Part shown: one piece after another, positions 1 to 9,400 of the stretch
How the letters are laid out: every line of letters begins with the position of its first letter
Position numbering within the stretch: position 1 is the first letter of the stretch
Origin: an uncultured bacterium
Lineage (GTDB): Bacteria > Bacteroidota > Bacteroidia > Chitinophagales > CAIODY01
Assembly (NCBI GenBank): GCA_903857255.1
Contig: CAIODY010000110.1
Coordinates: forward strand, 1 to 32,104
Length of the DNA stretch: 32,104 nucleotides
Direction: 5' to 3'
Translations under genes and position numbers: made by a program
Notes under the pieces: model-generated
Told to the model about the DNA's origin: nothing
Database searches by the model: none
The model's input: the letters and a program-made list of their open reading frames with translations, nothing else

Positions 1-169
1 GAATCAGAAAATGTTTCGGGTTTTTTTTGTTGGAGCTAGGAAGCACCGCCATTCAAAATTGCTCCTAATATTTTGATTCTTATTGTTTATTTATAAAAAA
101 TATTTCTGCACACAAGCAACCCTTTTAGGCATTTTGTTCGTCAATGTATTTAATTAAACCAACCAAATC

Positions 170-2224
170 ATGAAAAAGCATTTTGTTATTTCCGTTGCAG
201 TAGTAATGATATTCATTCCATGCTGCTTTGCTCAAACTCTTTCTATCAGTGTTAATTCTACCATCGAAAAAGTAACGGTGTATGTAAGTAGTGCGCAGGT
301 TTACAGAAAAGCTACAGTGAATTTATCAAAAGGGAAAAATGAAATTGAATTCAAAAATCTTTCGCCCTACATTGATAAACAAAGCATAGTAGTAGGTTGT
401 AAAGAAAAGGCAACCGTATTGGCTGTAACAAGTCAGTTAAAAAGCAATGAGCCAGCTAATAAAAACAGCGACATTAAAAAACTGGAAGAAGAAAAAGCAG
501 ATTGGTTAGATAAAATGAAACTCAATCAGAACATGATGAAGGTGTTTCAAACCGAAGAAAATATTTTATTAAAAAATCAGCAAGTAGGCAACGAACACAC
601 CATCCTGAAAGCAGTGGACTTAAAAGACATGGCTGATTTTCAAAGGAACCGATTGACTGAAATTTATTTAAAACAAATTGATATTAGCAAAACTATAGAT
701 GGGGTTGATTCGGCATTGCAACGAATAGACCGACAAATTTTTGCATTGAAAAATAAAACAGAGAAAAGCAGTGGTGAAATAAAAGTGATATTGAATGCGG
801 AAGAATCAACTTCAGCCGAAATCAGTTTCACTTACATAGTGCCCAATGCTGGCTGGTATGCTAATTACGATTTAAGAGTGAAAGATGTAAACAGCCCAAT
901 TGATTTAAAATTTAAAGCCAATGTTTTTCAGCAAACCGGCGAAGACTGGAAAGATGTAAAATTACAATTGAGCAATAGTAACCCATCTGAAAACAGCATT
1001 GCACCTTATTTGCCAACTTGGTTAGTGAATCAATCAAGTGCTTATACGGTGTCAAAACCCATCAATAATTATGTGCTCAACAATCATGTAACCGAAGTGA
1101 AGGGAAGAGTATATGATAACCGAGCTTACCAACCTATTGCTTATGCCAATGTATTAATCGAAGGTTCAACCATGGGAACTATCACCGATGAAAATGGTAA
1201 TTTTAGTATTAAAGTAACCCCCTTGGCTGAAAAACTGATTATCAAAAGTATTGGTTACGACGATTTTCAGTGGCTAATAAATTTAAACGAAGCACAATTT
1301 CCAATGCAGGCAACTGGCAATAAATTGCAGCAAGTTGTTGTGAGTTATAAGAAACCACTTCGTGATGAAAATTATGTAAAGGATGTTCAGGTAGTGAGTA
1401 GAAGAGCATTAATATCTGAAGAAATAAAAAGTGCTCCAGTCCGTGAATTAAATTCTTTGGTTTCAGTTGGTACTGCAGGTGTTTATCAAAGCAATGATTT
1501 AGCCATTCGTGGTGAAAGAGGAAATGGAACAAGAGTGTATGTAGATGGCATTCAAGTGAGAAGCGATGCTACTTTGCCCAATAATATCAATCAACAATTG
1601 GTGTATAATGACATTGAAATGGATGTGTTGTTTGATATTGCAATGCCTTATTCTATCCCAACCGATGGTAAAAGTTATCAGGTAGATATAAAAACGATTA
1701 GCATGCCTGCTTATTATGAATACTATGCTATTCCTAAATTAGATAAGAGTGTATATCTAACAGCACATGTGCCCAACTGGCAAGATTTTAAATTGTTAGA
1801 TGGCGAATTGAATTTGTTTTTAGAGGGAAAATTTATTGGCAAATCAGTTATTCAAACTCATTTTGCTGCCGATACTTTAAGCATTTCGATGGGGAAAGAC
1901 AATGGGATTTTTATTGAAAGAAAAAGAGTGAAAGATTTTTCAAAAAATCAAATATTAGGCGACAATAAAATAGACTTTTGCTCAATGGATATAGTAGTTA
2001 AAAACAACAAACCATATCCTATTCATTTAAAAATGGAAGACCAATTTCCATTGTCAACAGAGAAAAAAATTGTGGTAGATGAAATTGCATACACCGCAGG
2101 TAAATTAGATAAAGACACCAGAAAAATATTGTGGGATTTTGATTTAGGCAACAAAGAAGAAAAACATTTTGAGTTGAAATATTCAGTAAAACATCCCAGA
2201 AATGCTTATTTAAGATTAGAGTAA
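170..2224 (+). CDS. DUF4139/DUF4140 (MuiA-like) protein with inserted CarboxypepD_reg and TonB-plug-like segments
   Basis: 684 residues, exported: the N-terminus MKKHFVISVAVVMIFIPCCFAQ is a typical signal peptide. Residues about 30-130 fit DUF4140, followed by a charged, probably coiled-coil stretch (about 100-200). DUF4139 then starts near 220 (VPNAGWYANYDLRV) and resumes to the C-terminus (DFDLGNKEEKHFELKYSVKHP). The DUF4139 domain is split by about 170 residues. These hold a carboxypeptidase-regulatory-like fold (about 308-390, VKGRVYDN then GTITDENGNFSIKV) and a short TonB-plug-like part (about 390-480) with LAIRGERGNGTRVYVDGIQV. This is the architecture seen at the start of SusC-type transporters, but no barrel follows. 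The family is sometimes called mucoidy inhibitor MuiA; its biochemical role is unknown. The ATG is well placed for the signal peptide. Probably periplasmic or outer-membrane associated. Confidence 0.85.
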   Translation: MKKHFVISVAVVMIFIPCCFAQTLSISVNSTIEKVTVYVSSAQVYRKATVNLSKGKNEIEFKNLSPYIDKQSIVVGCKEKATVLAVTSQLKSNEPANKNSDIKKLEEEKADWLDKMKLNQNMMKVFQTEENILLKNQQVGNEHTILKAVDLKDMADFQRNRLTEIYLKQIDISKTIDGVDSALQRIDRQIFALKNKTEKSSGEIKVILNAEESTSAEISFTYIVPNAGWYANYDLRVKDVNSPIDLKFKANVFQQTGEDWKDVKLQLSNSNPSENSIAPYLPTWLVNQSSAYTVSKPINNYVLNNHVTEVKGRVYDNRAYQPIAYANVLIEGSTMGTITDENGNFSIKVTPLAEKLIIKSIGYDDFQWLINLNEAQFPMQATGNKLQQVVVSYKKPLRDENYVKDVQVVSRRALISEEIKSAPVRELNSLVSVGTAGVYQSNDLAIRGERGNGTRVYVDGIQVRSDATLPNNINQQLVYNDIEMDVLFDIAMPYSIPTDGKSYQVDIKTISMPAYYEYYAIPKLDKSVYLTAHVPNWQDFKLLDGELNLFLEGKFIGKSVIQTHFAADTLSISMGKDNGIFIERKRVKDFSKNQILGDNKIDFCSMDIVVKNNKPYPIHLKMEDQFPLSTEKKIVVDEIAYTAGKLDKDTRKILWDFDLGNKEEKHFELKYSVKHPRNAYLRLE

Positions 2225-2238
2225 ATTTTTCCAGTAAA

Positions 2239-2284
2239 AATAATCCCGAATCATTCTTAATGGTGGTTGGGATTATTTGGTTTT
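2239..2284 (+). terminator. Probable terminator after the DUF4139 gene
   Basis: A perfect 9-bp inverted repeat (AATAATCCC at 2239-2247, GGGATTATT at 2269-2277) with an additional inner CATT/AATG pairing is followed by a modest T-run. It lies 15 nt after the stop codon. The T-run is weak (TGGTTTT), so termination may be partial. Confidence 0.55.
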
Positions 2285-2380
2285 AAAGTTGTAAAATTTA
2301 TGGCATTTTAACTTATTTTTAGAAAGACTTCTTTGGGAGCAGTCAAAATTTTATTTCTTAACAAAAAAACGAAGTTATTT

Positions 2381-2410
2381 TTTGTAATTCGGAATAAAGT
2401 TTTACCTTCG
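2381..2410 (+). promoter_or_regulatory. Bacteroidota-type promoter for the L25 gene
   Basis: A -33 TTTG at 2381-2384 and a -7 TACCTTCG at 2403-2410 are separated by 18 nt. This fits the Bacteroidota sigma-A consensus TTTG-N17-21-TANNTTTG with one mismatch. It lies 37 nt before the L25 ATG. The -7 element sits inside an 8-bp inverted repeat (AATTCGGA 2386-2393, TCCGAATT 2414-2421), which could be an operator. Confidence 0.55.
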
Positions 2411-2447
2411 CAGTCCGAATTTTTTACCCTCGTAATAAAATAATCAA

Positions 2448-3092
2448 ATGGAAGCAGTTAAATTAGAAGGTATTTTACGTACCGATAAAAGCAGACAAGC
2501 ATTAAGAGAAGCTCGTGAAAAGGGTTTGATAGCTTGTGTAATGTATGGCGGCGAAAAAGAAACTCACTTTTTCGTATCAGCAAAAAGCGTTAAATCGTTG
2601 GTGTATACGCCTGATTTCAAAAAAGCTGAAATTGCTCTTGATGGAAAAACTCACATTGCCATTGTGCAAGATTTACAATTTTCGCCAGTAGAAGATAAAT
2701 TAGTTCATATTGATTTCTTAGAATTAATTGGCGATAAAAAAGTAACTGTTGATTTACCTGTAAAATTCATCGGCATTGCTAAAGGCGTTCGTGCTGGCGG
2801 AAAATTATTACCCCGTTTGCGTAAATTAAAAGTAAAATCAGCTCCAAATTTTTTAAGAACGACATTAGATATTAATGTAGAAGAATTAGAATTGGGCAAA
2901 CATATTCGTGTTCGTGATGTGGCTTTTGAAGGCATGGAAATTATCACCGCTAAAAACAACCCGATTGTGAGTGCATTTGTTCCACGTCAGTTGAAACAAG
3001 AAGAAGCTGCTGCTAAACCAGCTGCTGGTGCTGCTCCTGCCGCTGCTGCAACTCCGGCTGCTGCCGCTGCTAAGCCTGCTGCAAAAAAATAA
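2448..3092 (+). CDS. rplY: 50S ribosomal protein L25/general stress protein Ctc
   Basis: 214 residues. The protein binds 5S rRNA in the large ribosomal subunit. Residues about 1-95 match the L25 beta-barrel domain (EGILRTDKSRQALREAREKG near the start, HIAIVQDLQFSPVEDKLVHI at its end). Residues about 98-185 match the TL5/Ctc C-terminal domain (DLPVKFIGIAKGVRAGGKL, ELGKHIRVRDV). The last 30 residues are an Ala/Pro/Lys-rich tail, common in long L25 proteins of Bacteroidota and probably disordered. It stands alone between a promoter at 2381 and a strong terminator at 3114, so it is probably monocistronic. The prs gene that often accompanies it is not next door. Confidence 0.95.
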   Translation: MEAVKLEGILRTDKSRQALREAREKGLIACVMYGGEKETHFFVSAKSVKSLVYTPDFKKAEIALDGKTHIAIVQDLQFSPVEDKLVHIDFLELIGDKKVTVDLPVKFIGIAKGVRAGGKLLPRLRKLKVKSAPNFLRTTLDINVEELELGKHIRVRDVAFEGMEIITAKNNPIVSAFVPRQLKQEEAAAKPAAGAAPAAAATPAAAAAKPAAKK

Positions 3093-3113
3093 ATTAAGCA
3101 TTGACCAATATTG

Positions 3114-3150
3114 AAAAAATCCTGCAAAGTAAATTTGTGGGATTTTTTTT
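3114..3150 (+). terminator. Rho-independent terminator after rplY
   Basis: The stem AAAAAATCCTGCAAA pairs with TTTGTGGGATTTTTT (15 positions, two of them G-U) across a GTAAA loop. A run of ten T follows. It ends about 17 nt before the ATG of the next gene. Confidence 0.85.
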
Positions 3151-3166
3151 TTGAACAAATATTTTC

Positions 3167-3697
3167 ATGATAAAAACACCTAACGAACAATTAACTCGGC
3201 TTAACAACGAGCAGTTTAAACAAGCTGATAAAACACCGCTGCTGATTATTTTAGATAATATTCGCAGTCATCACAATGTTGGTTCGGTGTTTCGTACGGC
3301 TGATGCTTTTTTAGTAGAAGCCATTTATTTATGTGGCTATACACCACAGCCGCCGCATCGCGATATTCAGAAAACTGCTTTAGGCGCAACTGATACCGTT
3401 GCTTGGAAATATTTTGCGACTACTTTAGAAGCCATTGAATTTGCCAAACAACAAGGCTACAAAGTAGCAGCCATTGAACAAGTAGAGCCTAAAATTGAAT
3501 TGCAAAATTTTATACCTTATGCCAAAACCGCTGTGGTATTCGGTTCGGAAGTAGGTGGTGTAGATGAAGAAGTTTTAAAACAAGCAGATGCTTGCATCGA
3601 AATTCCGCAATTTGGCACCAAACATTCATTAAATATTTCAGTTTGTGCTGGTGTGGTATTGTGGGATTTGTTTTCAAAATTAAATTTCAGAAAGTAA
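3167..3697 (+). CDS. TrmH-family (SpoU) RNA 2'-O-methyltransferase
   Basis: 176 residues, a compact SPOUT-fold protein without an N-terminal substrate-binding domain. The three SpoU motifs are visible: motif 1 NIRSHHNVGSVFRTADAF (Asn and Arg that bind substrate and SAM), motif 2 VFGSEVGGVDEEVL, and motif 3 IEIPQFGTKHSLNISVCAGV, which forms the trefoil knot. It transfers a methyl group from SAM to a ribose 2'-OH in tRNA or rRNA. The exact target (for example tRNA Gm18) cannot be read from the sequence. It follows the rplY terminator closely, so it either has its own start within that region or is read through. Confidence 0.9.
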   Translation: MIKTPNEQLTRLNNEQFKQADKTPLLIILDNIRSHHNVGSVFRTADAFLVEAIYLCGYTPQPPHRDIQKTALGATDTVAWKYFATTLEAIEFAKQQGYKVAAIEQVEPKIELQNFIPYAKTAVVFGSEVGGVDEEVLKQADACIEIPQFGTKHSLNISVCAGVVLWDLFSKLNFRK

Positions 3698-3713
3698 GCG
3701 AAAACTAAAATTA

Positions 3714-3734
3714 ATGTTCCTTGTTTAAGAACAT
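3714..3734. promoter_or_regulatory. Inverted repeat upstream of the peroxiredoxin gene, possible operator
   Basis: ATGTTC (3714-3719) and GAACAT (3729-3734) form a 6-bp perfect dyad with a 9-nt spacer. It lies about 35 nt upstream of a candidate -7 element. This is a reasonable place for a peroxide-responsive regulator, but six bases can match by chance in AT-rich DNA. Confidence 0.25.
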
Positions 3735-3769
3735 AACTTTTATCATAACTATTTAATGAAGCAAAAGAT

Positions 3770-3777
3770 TATTTTTG
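3770..3777 (+). promoter_or_regulatory. Candidate -7 element for the peroxiredoxin gene
   Basis: TATTTTTG matches TANNTTTG exactly and lies 39 nt before the ATG. I found no convincing TTTG -33 element at the usual distance, so activator dependence or a weak promoter is possible. Confidence 0.35.
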
Positions 3778-3816
3778 CCTTTCGATTTTAAAAACAAATA
3801 AAAAATAAAAAATAAC

Positions 3817-4449
3817 ATGTCAGTATTAACAGGAAAAAAAGCTCCAGCATTTGTAGCGAAAGCTGTGGTGAACGGTAATGAAATTGTTGACGATTTTTCG
3901 TTGCAACAATATTTAGGAAAAAAGTACGTGGTGTTTTTCTTTTACCCAAAAGATTTCACGTTTGTATGCCCAACCGAGTTGCATGCGTTTCAAGAAAAAT
4001 TAGCCGAGTTTGAAAAACGCGATTGCGCTGTGGTGGCTTGCTCAACCGATAGCGAACAATCGCATTGGGGTTGGTTACAATTAACCAAAAATCAAGGTGG
4101 TATCAAAGGTGTTACTTATCCAATTGTAGCTGATACCAACAAAATTATTTCGCATCATTTTGATGTGTTAGACGGCGAATATTTTGTAGATGAAAACAAT
4201 AATTTTTCAGCAACTGCCGAATTGGTGGCTTATCGTGGCTTGTTTTTAATTGATAAAGAAGGTGTCATTCAACATCAATTAGTCAACAATATGCCATTAG
4301 GACGCAATGTAGATGAGACTTTACGCATGGTTGATGCCTTAACTTTTTTTGAAGAAAACGGTGAAGTTTGTCCTGCGAATTGGGTAGCTGGTAAAGAAGG
4401 TTTGAAAGATACACACGAAGGTATTGCTTCGTATTTAACCAAACACTAA
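3817..4449 (+). CDS. 2-Cys peroxiredoxin (AhpC/Prx1 type)
   Basis: 210 residues, cytoplasmic. It reduces hydrogen peroxide and organic hydroperoxides. The peroxidatic Cys51 lies in DFTFVCPTELHAFQ, with the PxxxTxxC-like context of the AhpC/TSA family. The resolving Cys185 lies in GEVCPANW near the C-terminus, so this is a typical 2-Cys enzyme. The C-terminal arm after Cys185 (26 residues) has the length of the oxidation-sensitive Prx1 arm. An inverted repeat at 3714 and a -7 element at 3770 lie upstream and a terminator at 4467 downstream, so it is probably transcribed alone. No AhpF-like reductase is in the window. Confidence 0.93.
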   Translation: MSVLTGKKAPAFVAKAVVNGNEIVDDFSLQQYLGKKYVVFFFYPKDFTFVCPTELHAFQEKLAEFEKRDCAVVACSTDSEQSHWGWLQLTKNQGGIKGVTYPIVADTNKIISHHFDVLDGEYFVDENNNFSATAELVAYRGLFLIDKEGVIQHQLVNNMPLGRNVDETLRMVDALTFFEENGEVCPANWVAGKEGLKDTHEGIASYLTKH

Positions 4450-4466
4450 AATAGTTTTAGCAAAAT

Positions 4467-4507
4467 AAAAACCTTCGTTACTCTGTAAAGTGGCGAAGGT
4501 TTTTTTG
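4467..4507. terminator. Bidirectional terminator between convergent genes
   Basis: AAAAACCTTCG and CGAAGGTTTTT form a GC-containing stem with an A-run before and a T-run after. It can therefore terminate the peroxiredoxin gene from the left and the minus-strand gene at 4532-5974 from the right. Confidence 0.85.
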
Positions 4508-4531
4508 TTTTTATGATTTGCAAAATAGAAA

Positions 4532-5974
4532 TCAAAAATCAATTTTCATAAATTGCAAATAGCCTCGGTTTTCGCTAGGGATAATGGCTTCGTATAATGA
4601 AACCTGACTTGCTTTTTTCGGAATCAAAAATAAATTTTTCTGATGCGAACCATAAATGCTGTTACGAATAGTTGCACCATTTTGTTTGATAGAATAAGAG
4701 GCTAAATTCGATTGCTCTTCAATAGATTCGTTGTAAAATAATTTGATAGAATTTTTCCCTTTCACAATGCCGAATGAACTATAAGCACTACCATCATTTT
4801 CGGTAGTTTGTTTTTTGTGCAATAGTTGATGCCACTCTGCCAAGCCACTTGCATCAAAACTTTGAATAAAAATATCGTCTTTATGAAAATAAGTATAGGT
4901 GCGAACGGTTGGAAAAGCTGGCGAATAATAATTGGGTATCTCAACAGTTTGTTGAGTGATGTAAGTGTTTTCAGCCACCAACACCATGCCGCCATCAAAA
5001 CGAAGAATGATATCTTCTATTTCAAAATTACCAATTTCAGTTTCGGGTGTTAAAGTCATTTCTTTCACCATTTCGTTGGTGAAAGTTTCCAATTGATTGA
5101 CAGCCAACGAATCCTTATCCAGCAACCATTTTGATACATTAAAACCTGGAATATTTTTTTCCGAACTTTTTTCTTTTGCAATACCAGCTAAAATAAAACA
5201 ACGATTGATGTTATCAATTTTTGCAAAAACGCTATTGAATCTTTTGGTGTCATTACTTAAAAAATGAACTGCTGAAATGGCTTCATTTTTTTTGAGTGTA
5301 TAAAATCGGGGCTTCGTAAAAATTGCTTTCGAGCCAAAGCCACTGCGGTCTTGGTTGGCAACAAAAAAATAAAAATTGCCGTTGTTATCTAATAATTCAT
5401 CAGCCATATTTTTTTTTGGCTCGGCAACTGTAATAGTTTTTCGGGAAATGATTTTCAATTTATCATCCAACAAAATGGTTTGAATGGCAGTGCTGTTGAT
5501 GGTTTCCTGCTTCACATAATAAGCCATGTAAAAGCGTTTGTCTTCACTGTGTTTCACAAACCAATCTACATCGCCTGCGCTCCGTTCGGTTAGGAACGAA
5601 TCTAACGAAACATTTTTCCCTTCGCTATTCAATCCCGCCGAAAACCTTTGTGCAGCAAGGATTACATTGCCATCGCGTTTATAACTAAAAAAAGTATAGA
5701 GCTTGTTGTTATGAACTGATATGTGTTCGATGGTGTTGGTTTTAGAATCCATTTCAGCATTTTTACTCCATTTCAAATTCATCGAAACATCGTAGCATTC
5801 TACTAAGCTTTCGTATTTGTTGTATTTGTATAACAAAATTCCTTCGGTAGTTTTTCCTAAAACTGCGTAATCATAATTTTTACTATTTTTTATCGGCAAC
5901 GAAAAATTAGCAGTTTGCGCCCATGAAAAATGTGCAGCAACAAAAATGAAAATAAAAAGTGAAAATGATTTCAT
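4532..5974 (-). CDS. Exported protein of unknown function, 480 residues
   Basis: I do not recognise a named family. The N-terminus MKSFSLFIFIFVAAHFSWAQ is a signal peptide with the AQ cleavage ending common in this phylum. The rest alternates short beta-strand-like and loop segments (for example YDYAVLGKTTEGILLYKYN, DNNGNFYFFVANQDRSGFG, RFDGGMVLVAENTYI). This suggests a beta-propeller that reads out as repeated strand-turn-strand units, but that is inference. There is no sorting domain and no lipobox. It has its own ATG and is convergent with the peroxiredoxin gene; the next gene upstream (6112-6429) is separated by a terminator at 6052. Confidence 0.8.
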   Translation of the reverse strand: MKSFSLFIFIFVAAHFSWAQTANFSLPIKNSKNYDYAVLGKTTEGILLYKYNKYESLVECYDVSMNLKWSKNAEMDSKTNTIEHISVHNNKLYTFFSYKRDGNVILAAQRFSAGLNSEGKNVSLDSFLTERSAGDVDWFVKHSEDKRFYMAYYVKQETINSTAIQTILLDDKLKIISRKTITVAEPKKNMADELLDNNGNFYFFVANQDRSGFGSKAIFTKPRFYTLKKNEAISAVHFLSNDTKRFNSVFAKIDNINRCFILAGIAKEKSSEKNIPGFNVSKWLLDKDSLAVNQLETFTNEMVKEMTLTPETEIGNFEIEDIILRFDGGMVLVAENTYITQQTVEIPNYYSPAFPTVRTYTYFHKDDIFIQSFDASGLAEWHQLLHKKQTTENDGSAYSSFGIVKGKNSIKLFYNESIEEQSNLASYSIKQNGATIRNSIYGSHQKNLFLIPKKASQVSLYEAIIPSENRGYLQFMKIDF

Positions 5975-6051
5975 TGAAATAAAAATCTACAACGAAAGTA
6001 AGGTAGAAAAAATTGTAACAATTAAGCCGATGAAAAAAAAATCTACAAATA

Positions 6052-6095
6052 AAAAACTCCTTTGCTTCAGCAATTACCGAAACAAAAGAGTTTTT
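6052..6095 (-). terminator. Terminator of the small exported-protein gene
   Basis: The arms AAAAACTCCTTTG (6052-6064) and CAAAAGAGTTTTT (6083-6095) pair at 12 of 13 positions. Read on the minus strand, this is a hairpin ending in a T-run, 17 nt after the stop codon of the gene at 6112-6429. Confidence 0.75.
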
Positions 6096-6111
6096 AAATT
6101 TGAGATTACAA

Positions 6112-6429
6112 TTACTTCTTTTCCTGAATCATTTTTAATTTGTAAGGTGCGCCTTTCATCCTAACATTAGGCTTGGGTGCGGTTTCTACGCCGATAAACT
6201 CTACTTTCATGCCATCCTTTTTAAACCGATTGTCAAGCGTTTCAACCCATAATCTTTTGCTGGGTTCGCCATCAGGAATGATGACATAACTTTCCGAGCC
6301 TTTCGGAAAATTGACAACTGTGCCAGTGTAAGGTAATTTTTTAGTGGTCATTTTTCTTTTGCTCATAGCCATCATTGGCAATGTGGCAATAAAAAATAAA
6401 ATAAAAACGGAGATAAGAATTTTTTTCAT
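6112..6429 (-). CDS. Small exported protein of unknown function, 105 residues
   Basis: MKKILISVFILFFIATLPMMAMS is a signal peptide. The mature part of about 80 residues is basic and beta-rich (LPYTGTVVNFPKGSESYVII, MKVEFIGVETAPKP), compatible with a small beta-barrel such as an OB fold. I cannot name a family. It lies 51 nt downstream of the large gene at 6480-9878 on the same strand and may be co-transcribed with it, with its own terminator at 6052. A 7-bp inverted repeat (6429-6435 with 6460-6466) could fold over its start codon in the mRNA. Confidence 0.75.
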   Translation of the reverse strand: MKKILISVFILFFIATLPMMAMSKRKMTTKKLPYTGTVVNFPKGSESYVIIPDGEPSKRLWVETLDNRFKKDGMKVEFIGVETAPKPNVRMKGAPYKLKMIQEKK

Positions 6430-6479
6430 GGTTGTTATATTTTTTCTTGTTAGAAAATTACAACCACTCTGAATAAATG

Positions 6480-9400
6480 TTAAAAATCAGTAGTTAAAGA
6501 AAAATACACTTGCTTGTTCACAACACTATTATTATCGACACCTCGAGCAAAATCAATCCGTATAAAGTAGCCTAATAAAGTTGTTCGCATACCCCAGCCA
6601 TAGCCAAAAATAATCGGGTTGCGATAATAATTTACTTGAACAGTTATTGGCGGTGTATTGATGACATCGGTGAAAGAAACTTTTGCTTGCGTACTTAATG
6701 GCGATGGACCAACCCATGCGCTGCCCATATCAAAGAAAGTGATAAGTTGGAAATTTTTTATAAAATCGCTACCAATTGGTTTGTTGGTAAAAAACGGATA
6801 CAAAGCCCAACGTAGCTCACTGTTCAACACAAAATAACTATTGCCATTTCGGGCATTTTGTTGAAAGCCTCTCATATTGGTTGCCAAACTTTGGTAAGCA
6901 TAATCACTCGGATTTGCAACAGGATTGCTGTGGTCGAATTTTGCACCTAACCAACTATCAACACCACCTAAATAGTAAATCATTTTCTGTTGCCCAAAAG
7001 ATGTAGCACCTGAAAAACTATTTGCCCAAACTAATGTGCGATAGATTTTTGAATAACGTCTGAAATCCCAACCAGCGATATTCATGGATGCACCGCCATT
7101 ATCGAGTAATTTATACTTTTCAAAAAACAGTTTGTATCTGAATCCGTTTAAAATATTCACCACTTTATTTCGTGTGTTATCGTGAACATATTCTAATCTG
7201 AAAATTCCCCAATGCTCTTTGTAAACGGGCACTTGCAAAGAGTTTTGGTCAGTTGCAAGAATGTCATAATTATTTTGTCGAATCGCAAAATCAGTACGAA
7301 TGCATCTGAATTCATTAAACGGATAAGTGAATCTTGATTCCAAATAATTTGTCTTCATCCGCAATTTTACTGGTGTTTGCAATCCCGAAATAGTTACGCC
7401 ATCGGTCTCTGTATTTCGATAAAAAGTATATTGCTTATCAATTCTTTTTTTGAAATTTTGATAACGAATAAAATAAGCCAACCCGTTAAATGCAGATGGC
7501 ACGTTGATTCCAGCCTGCCAGCGATAATCTTCCATAATGTCTTTCACATCAGCCCTTAACCAAGCACTTAATGCTGGATTGATGTACCCAGCATCAGCAC
7601 CATAAAATGGTTGATATTGTTTCATGATTGAACCTTGGTCTAACTGCGTATAAATTGACGAAGTGTAAGTGTGCAACCGATAAGGCGTTACACGATTTAC
7701 TTTGAAAATTGGTTCGTTAATGAAAACAGTTTCAGTGTCGCCATAAATAAAAGTTTCGGTATCCCACGGCATCACAAATTCATTTTGAAAAACTGAATGA
7801 AAGGGATTTATTTTTCGTTGCAAGGAATCATTGCCAAACTTCAAAGGCTCATCATCATTGGTTTTGGCGGTAATTGTTTCATCAGCATCTTCGTTGTCAA
7901 TTTCTTTTACTGTTTTTTTATCACTCTCTAATTTTGGCTTCATCATCGTTTTTATTCGATAAGAAGTATTCACCAATACAGCAGCACTTTTTGCTGAAAC
8001 ACTATCACGAACTGGAATTTTGAAGTAGCTCATTTTATTGCCATTTCTAAAACTCTCTACCATATATTTTGCTTTGTAAGGCACTTCCATAGCGGTAATG
8101 CTGGTGTTGTAATTGCTGGATGGAAAAACTTTAAAAGTATCTTTATACACATCCACCAATTGCAAACTATCAATCCATTTATTCGGAATGTTTTGATACC
8201 AAGTTCTATCCACATTTTGCGGATTAGTTAAGGTAGAATCTTTGAAATAAACTATTGTATCTGTTCTGTCGAAAACGCTATCTGGTCGGGCATAGAAGCG
8301 ATTGCTAATGCCGTTTTGGTCAGAGGTAAAAACCAATAATTGCTTGTTGTATTGCTGCGGAAAACTTTCGTTGAATTTTTTTGTATGGCTAATTCTTGTG
8401 AGTTTTTTATTTTGCAAATTGTAAAAGAAAACATCAAAATTTAAAGTTTGCAAAAGTGTATCCTGCGGCTGTTTGTATAAGGAATCTTTCACACGGTTTG
8501 ATGCAAACACAATTCCTTTTCGGTTGTTGATTTTTACAAAATGCGGATTTTTTTCATCCCAATAATCATTGGTAATAGCTGTTGTTTTTCCGTTGGTGAA
8601 GTTGTAAATGTAAATGTCAGAATTGGCTGTGGCTCTGGCATTCAGTAAGATTGTGTTTTTATCGGGTCCAAAATTTATTTCATAAATTTTATTGAATCCA
8701 GCAAACATTCTAATCTCACGTTTTTTGGTTTCAATATCGTACTGCAAAAAATAAAGCTGTTTTCTTTTCATGAAAAAAGCCAACAATTTTTTACCTGTAA
8801 TATCAAAAGTGAAAACAGGATTTTGTTCATCAGTTGGCAACATTGCATTTCGTAAACCATACCGATAAATGGCACGAGGCAATAATTCGTCTTCTTTTTT
8901 TAACATCAATTTCACTCTGCCCATATCATTCACCACATAAGCAATGCAGCTTCCATCCTCATTTATTTTGGCAGTTGAATTGGAATTATTTTTTTTCAAA
9001 GGCACATTTACCAAATATTTTTCGGCAGGATTTTTTCTTTCTTGCGCTTCTTTTTCATAACGCTCCTTATAAAATTCAAACCATTCGTTGTAGGCTTCTT
9101 TAATGCCTTTGTTCAACACAAAATTAAATCCAGCTTCCATGCTTCGGTTAATTCGAGTCATGTACAACAAATTCGAAAGTGTACCTTTGTCAAATTTTTC
9201 ATCCACATAATTCCAAAATGATTCACCTGCAAAAGTGTTGTCAACGCCAGTAAACTGATTGAAACTTTTCACCAAATTGTGATTGAAAAAATCTCTCAAT
9301 CTATCATCTTTATCAACGCTCCAAGGCTCGGCTAAATAAGCCACCAAACCATCGGTGTACCAGCTTGGAAGGCTCAACAATACTGCGTTTTGCAATATTT

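Noticed and set aside
2987-3190. Minus-strand Ala-rich open frame opposite the L25 tail
   Set aside because: GC-rich alanine codons read as Ala/Ser-rich peptides on the opposite strand; it overlaps the rplY terminator and has no independent support.
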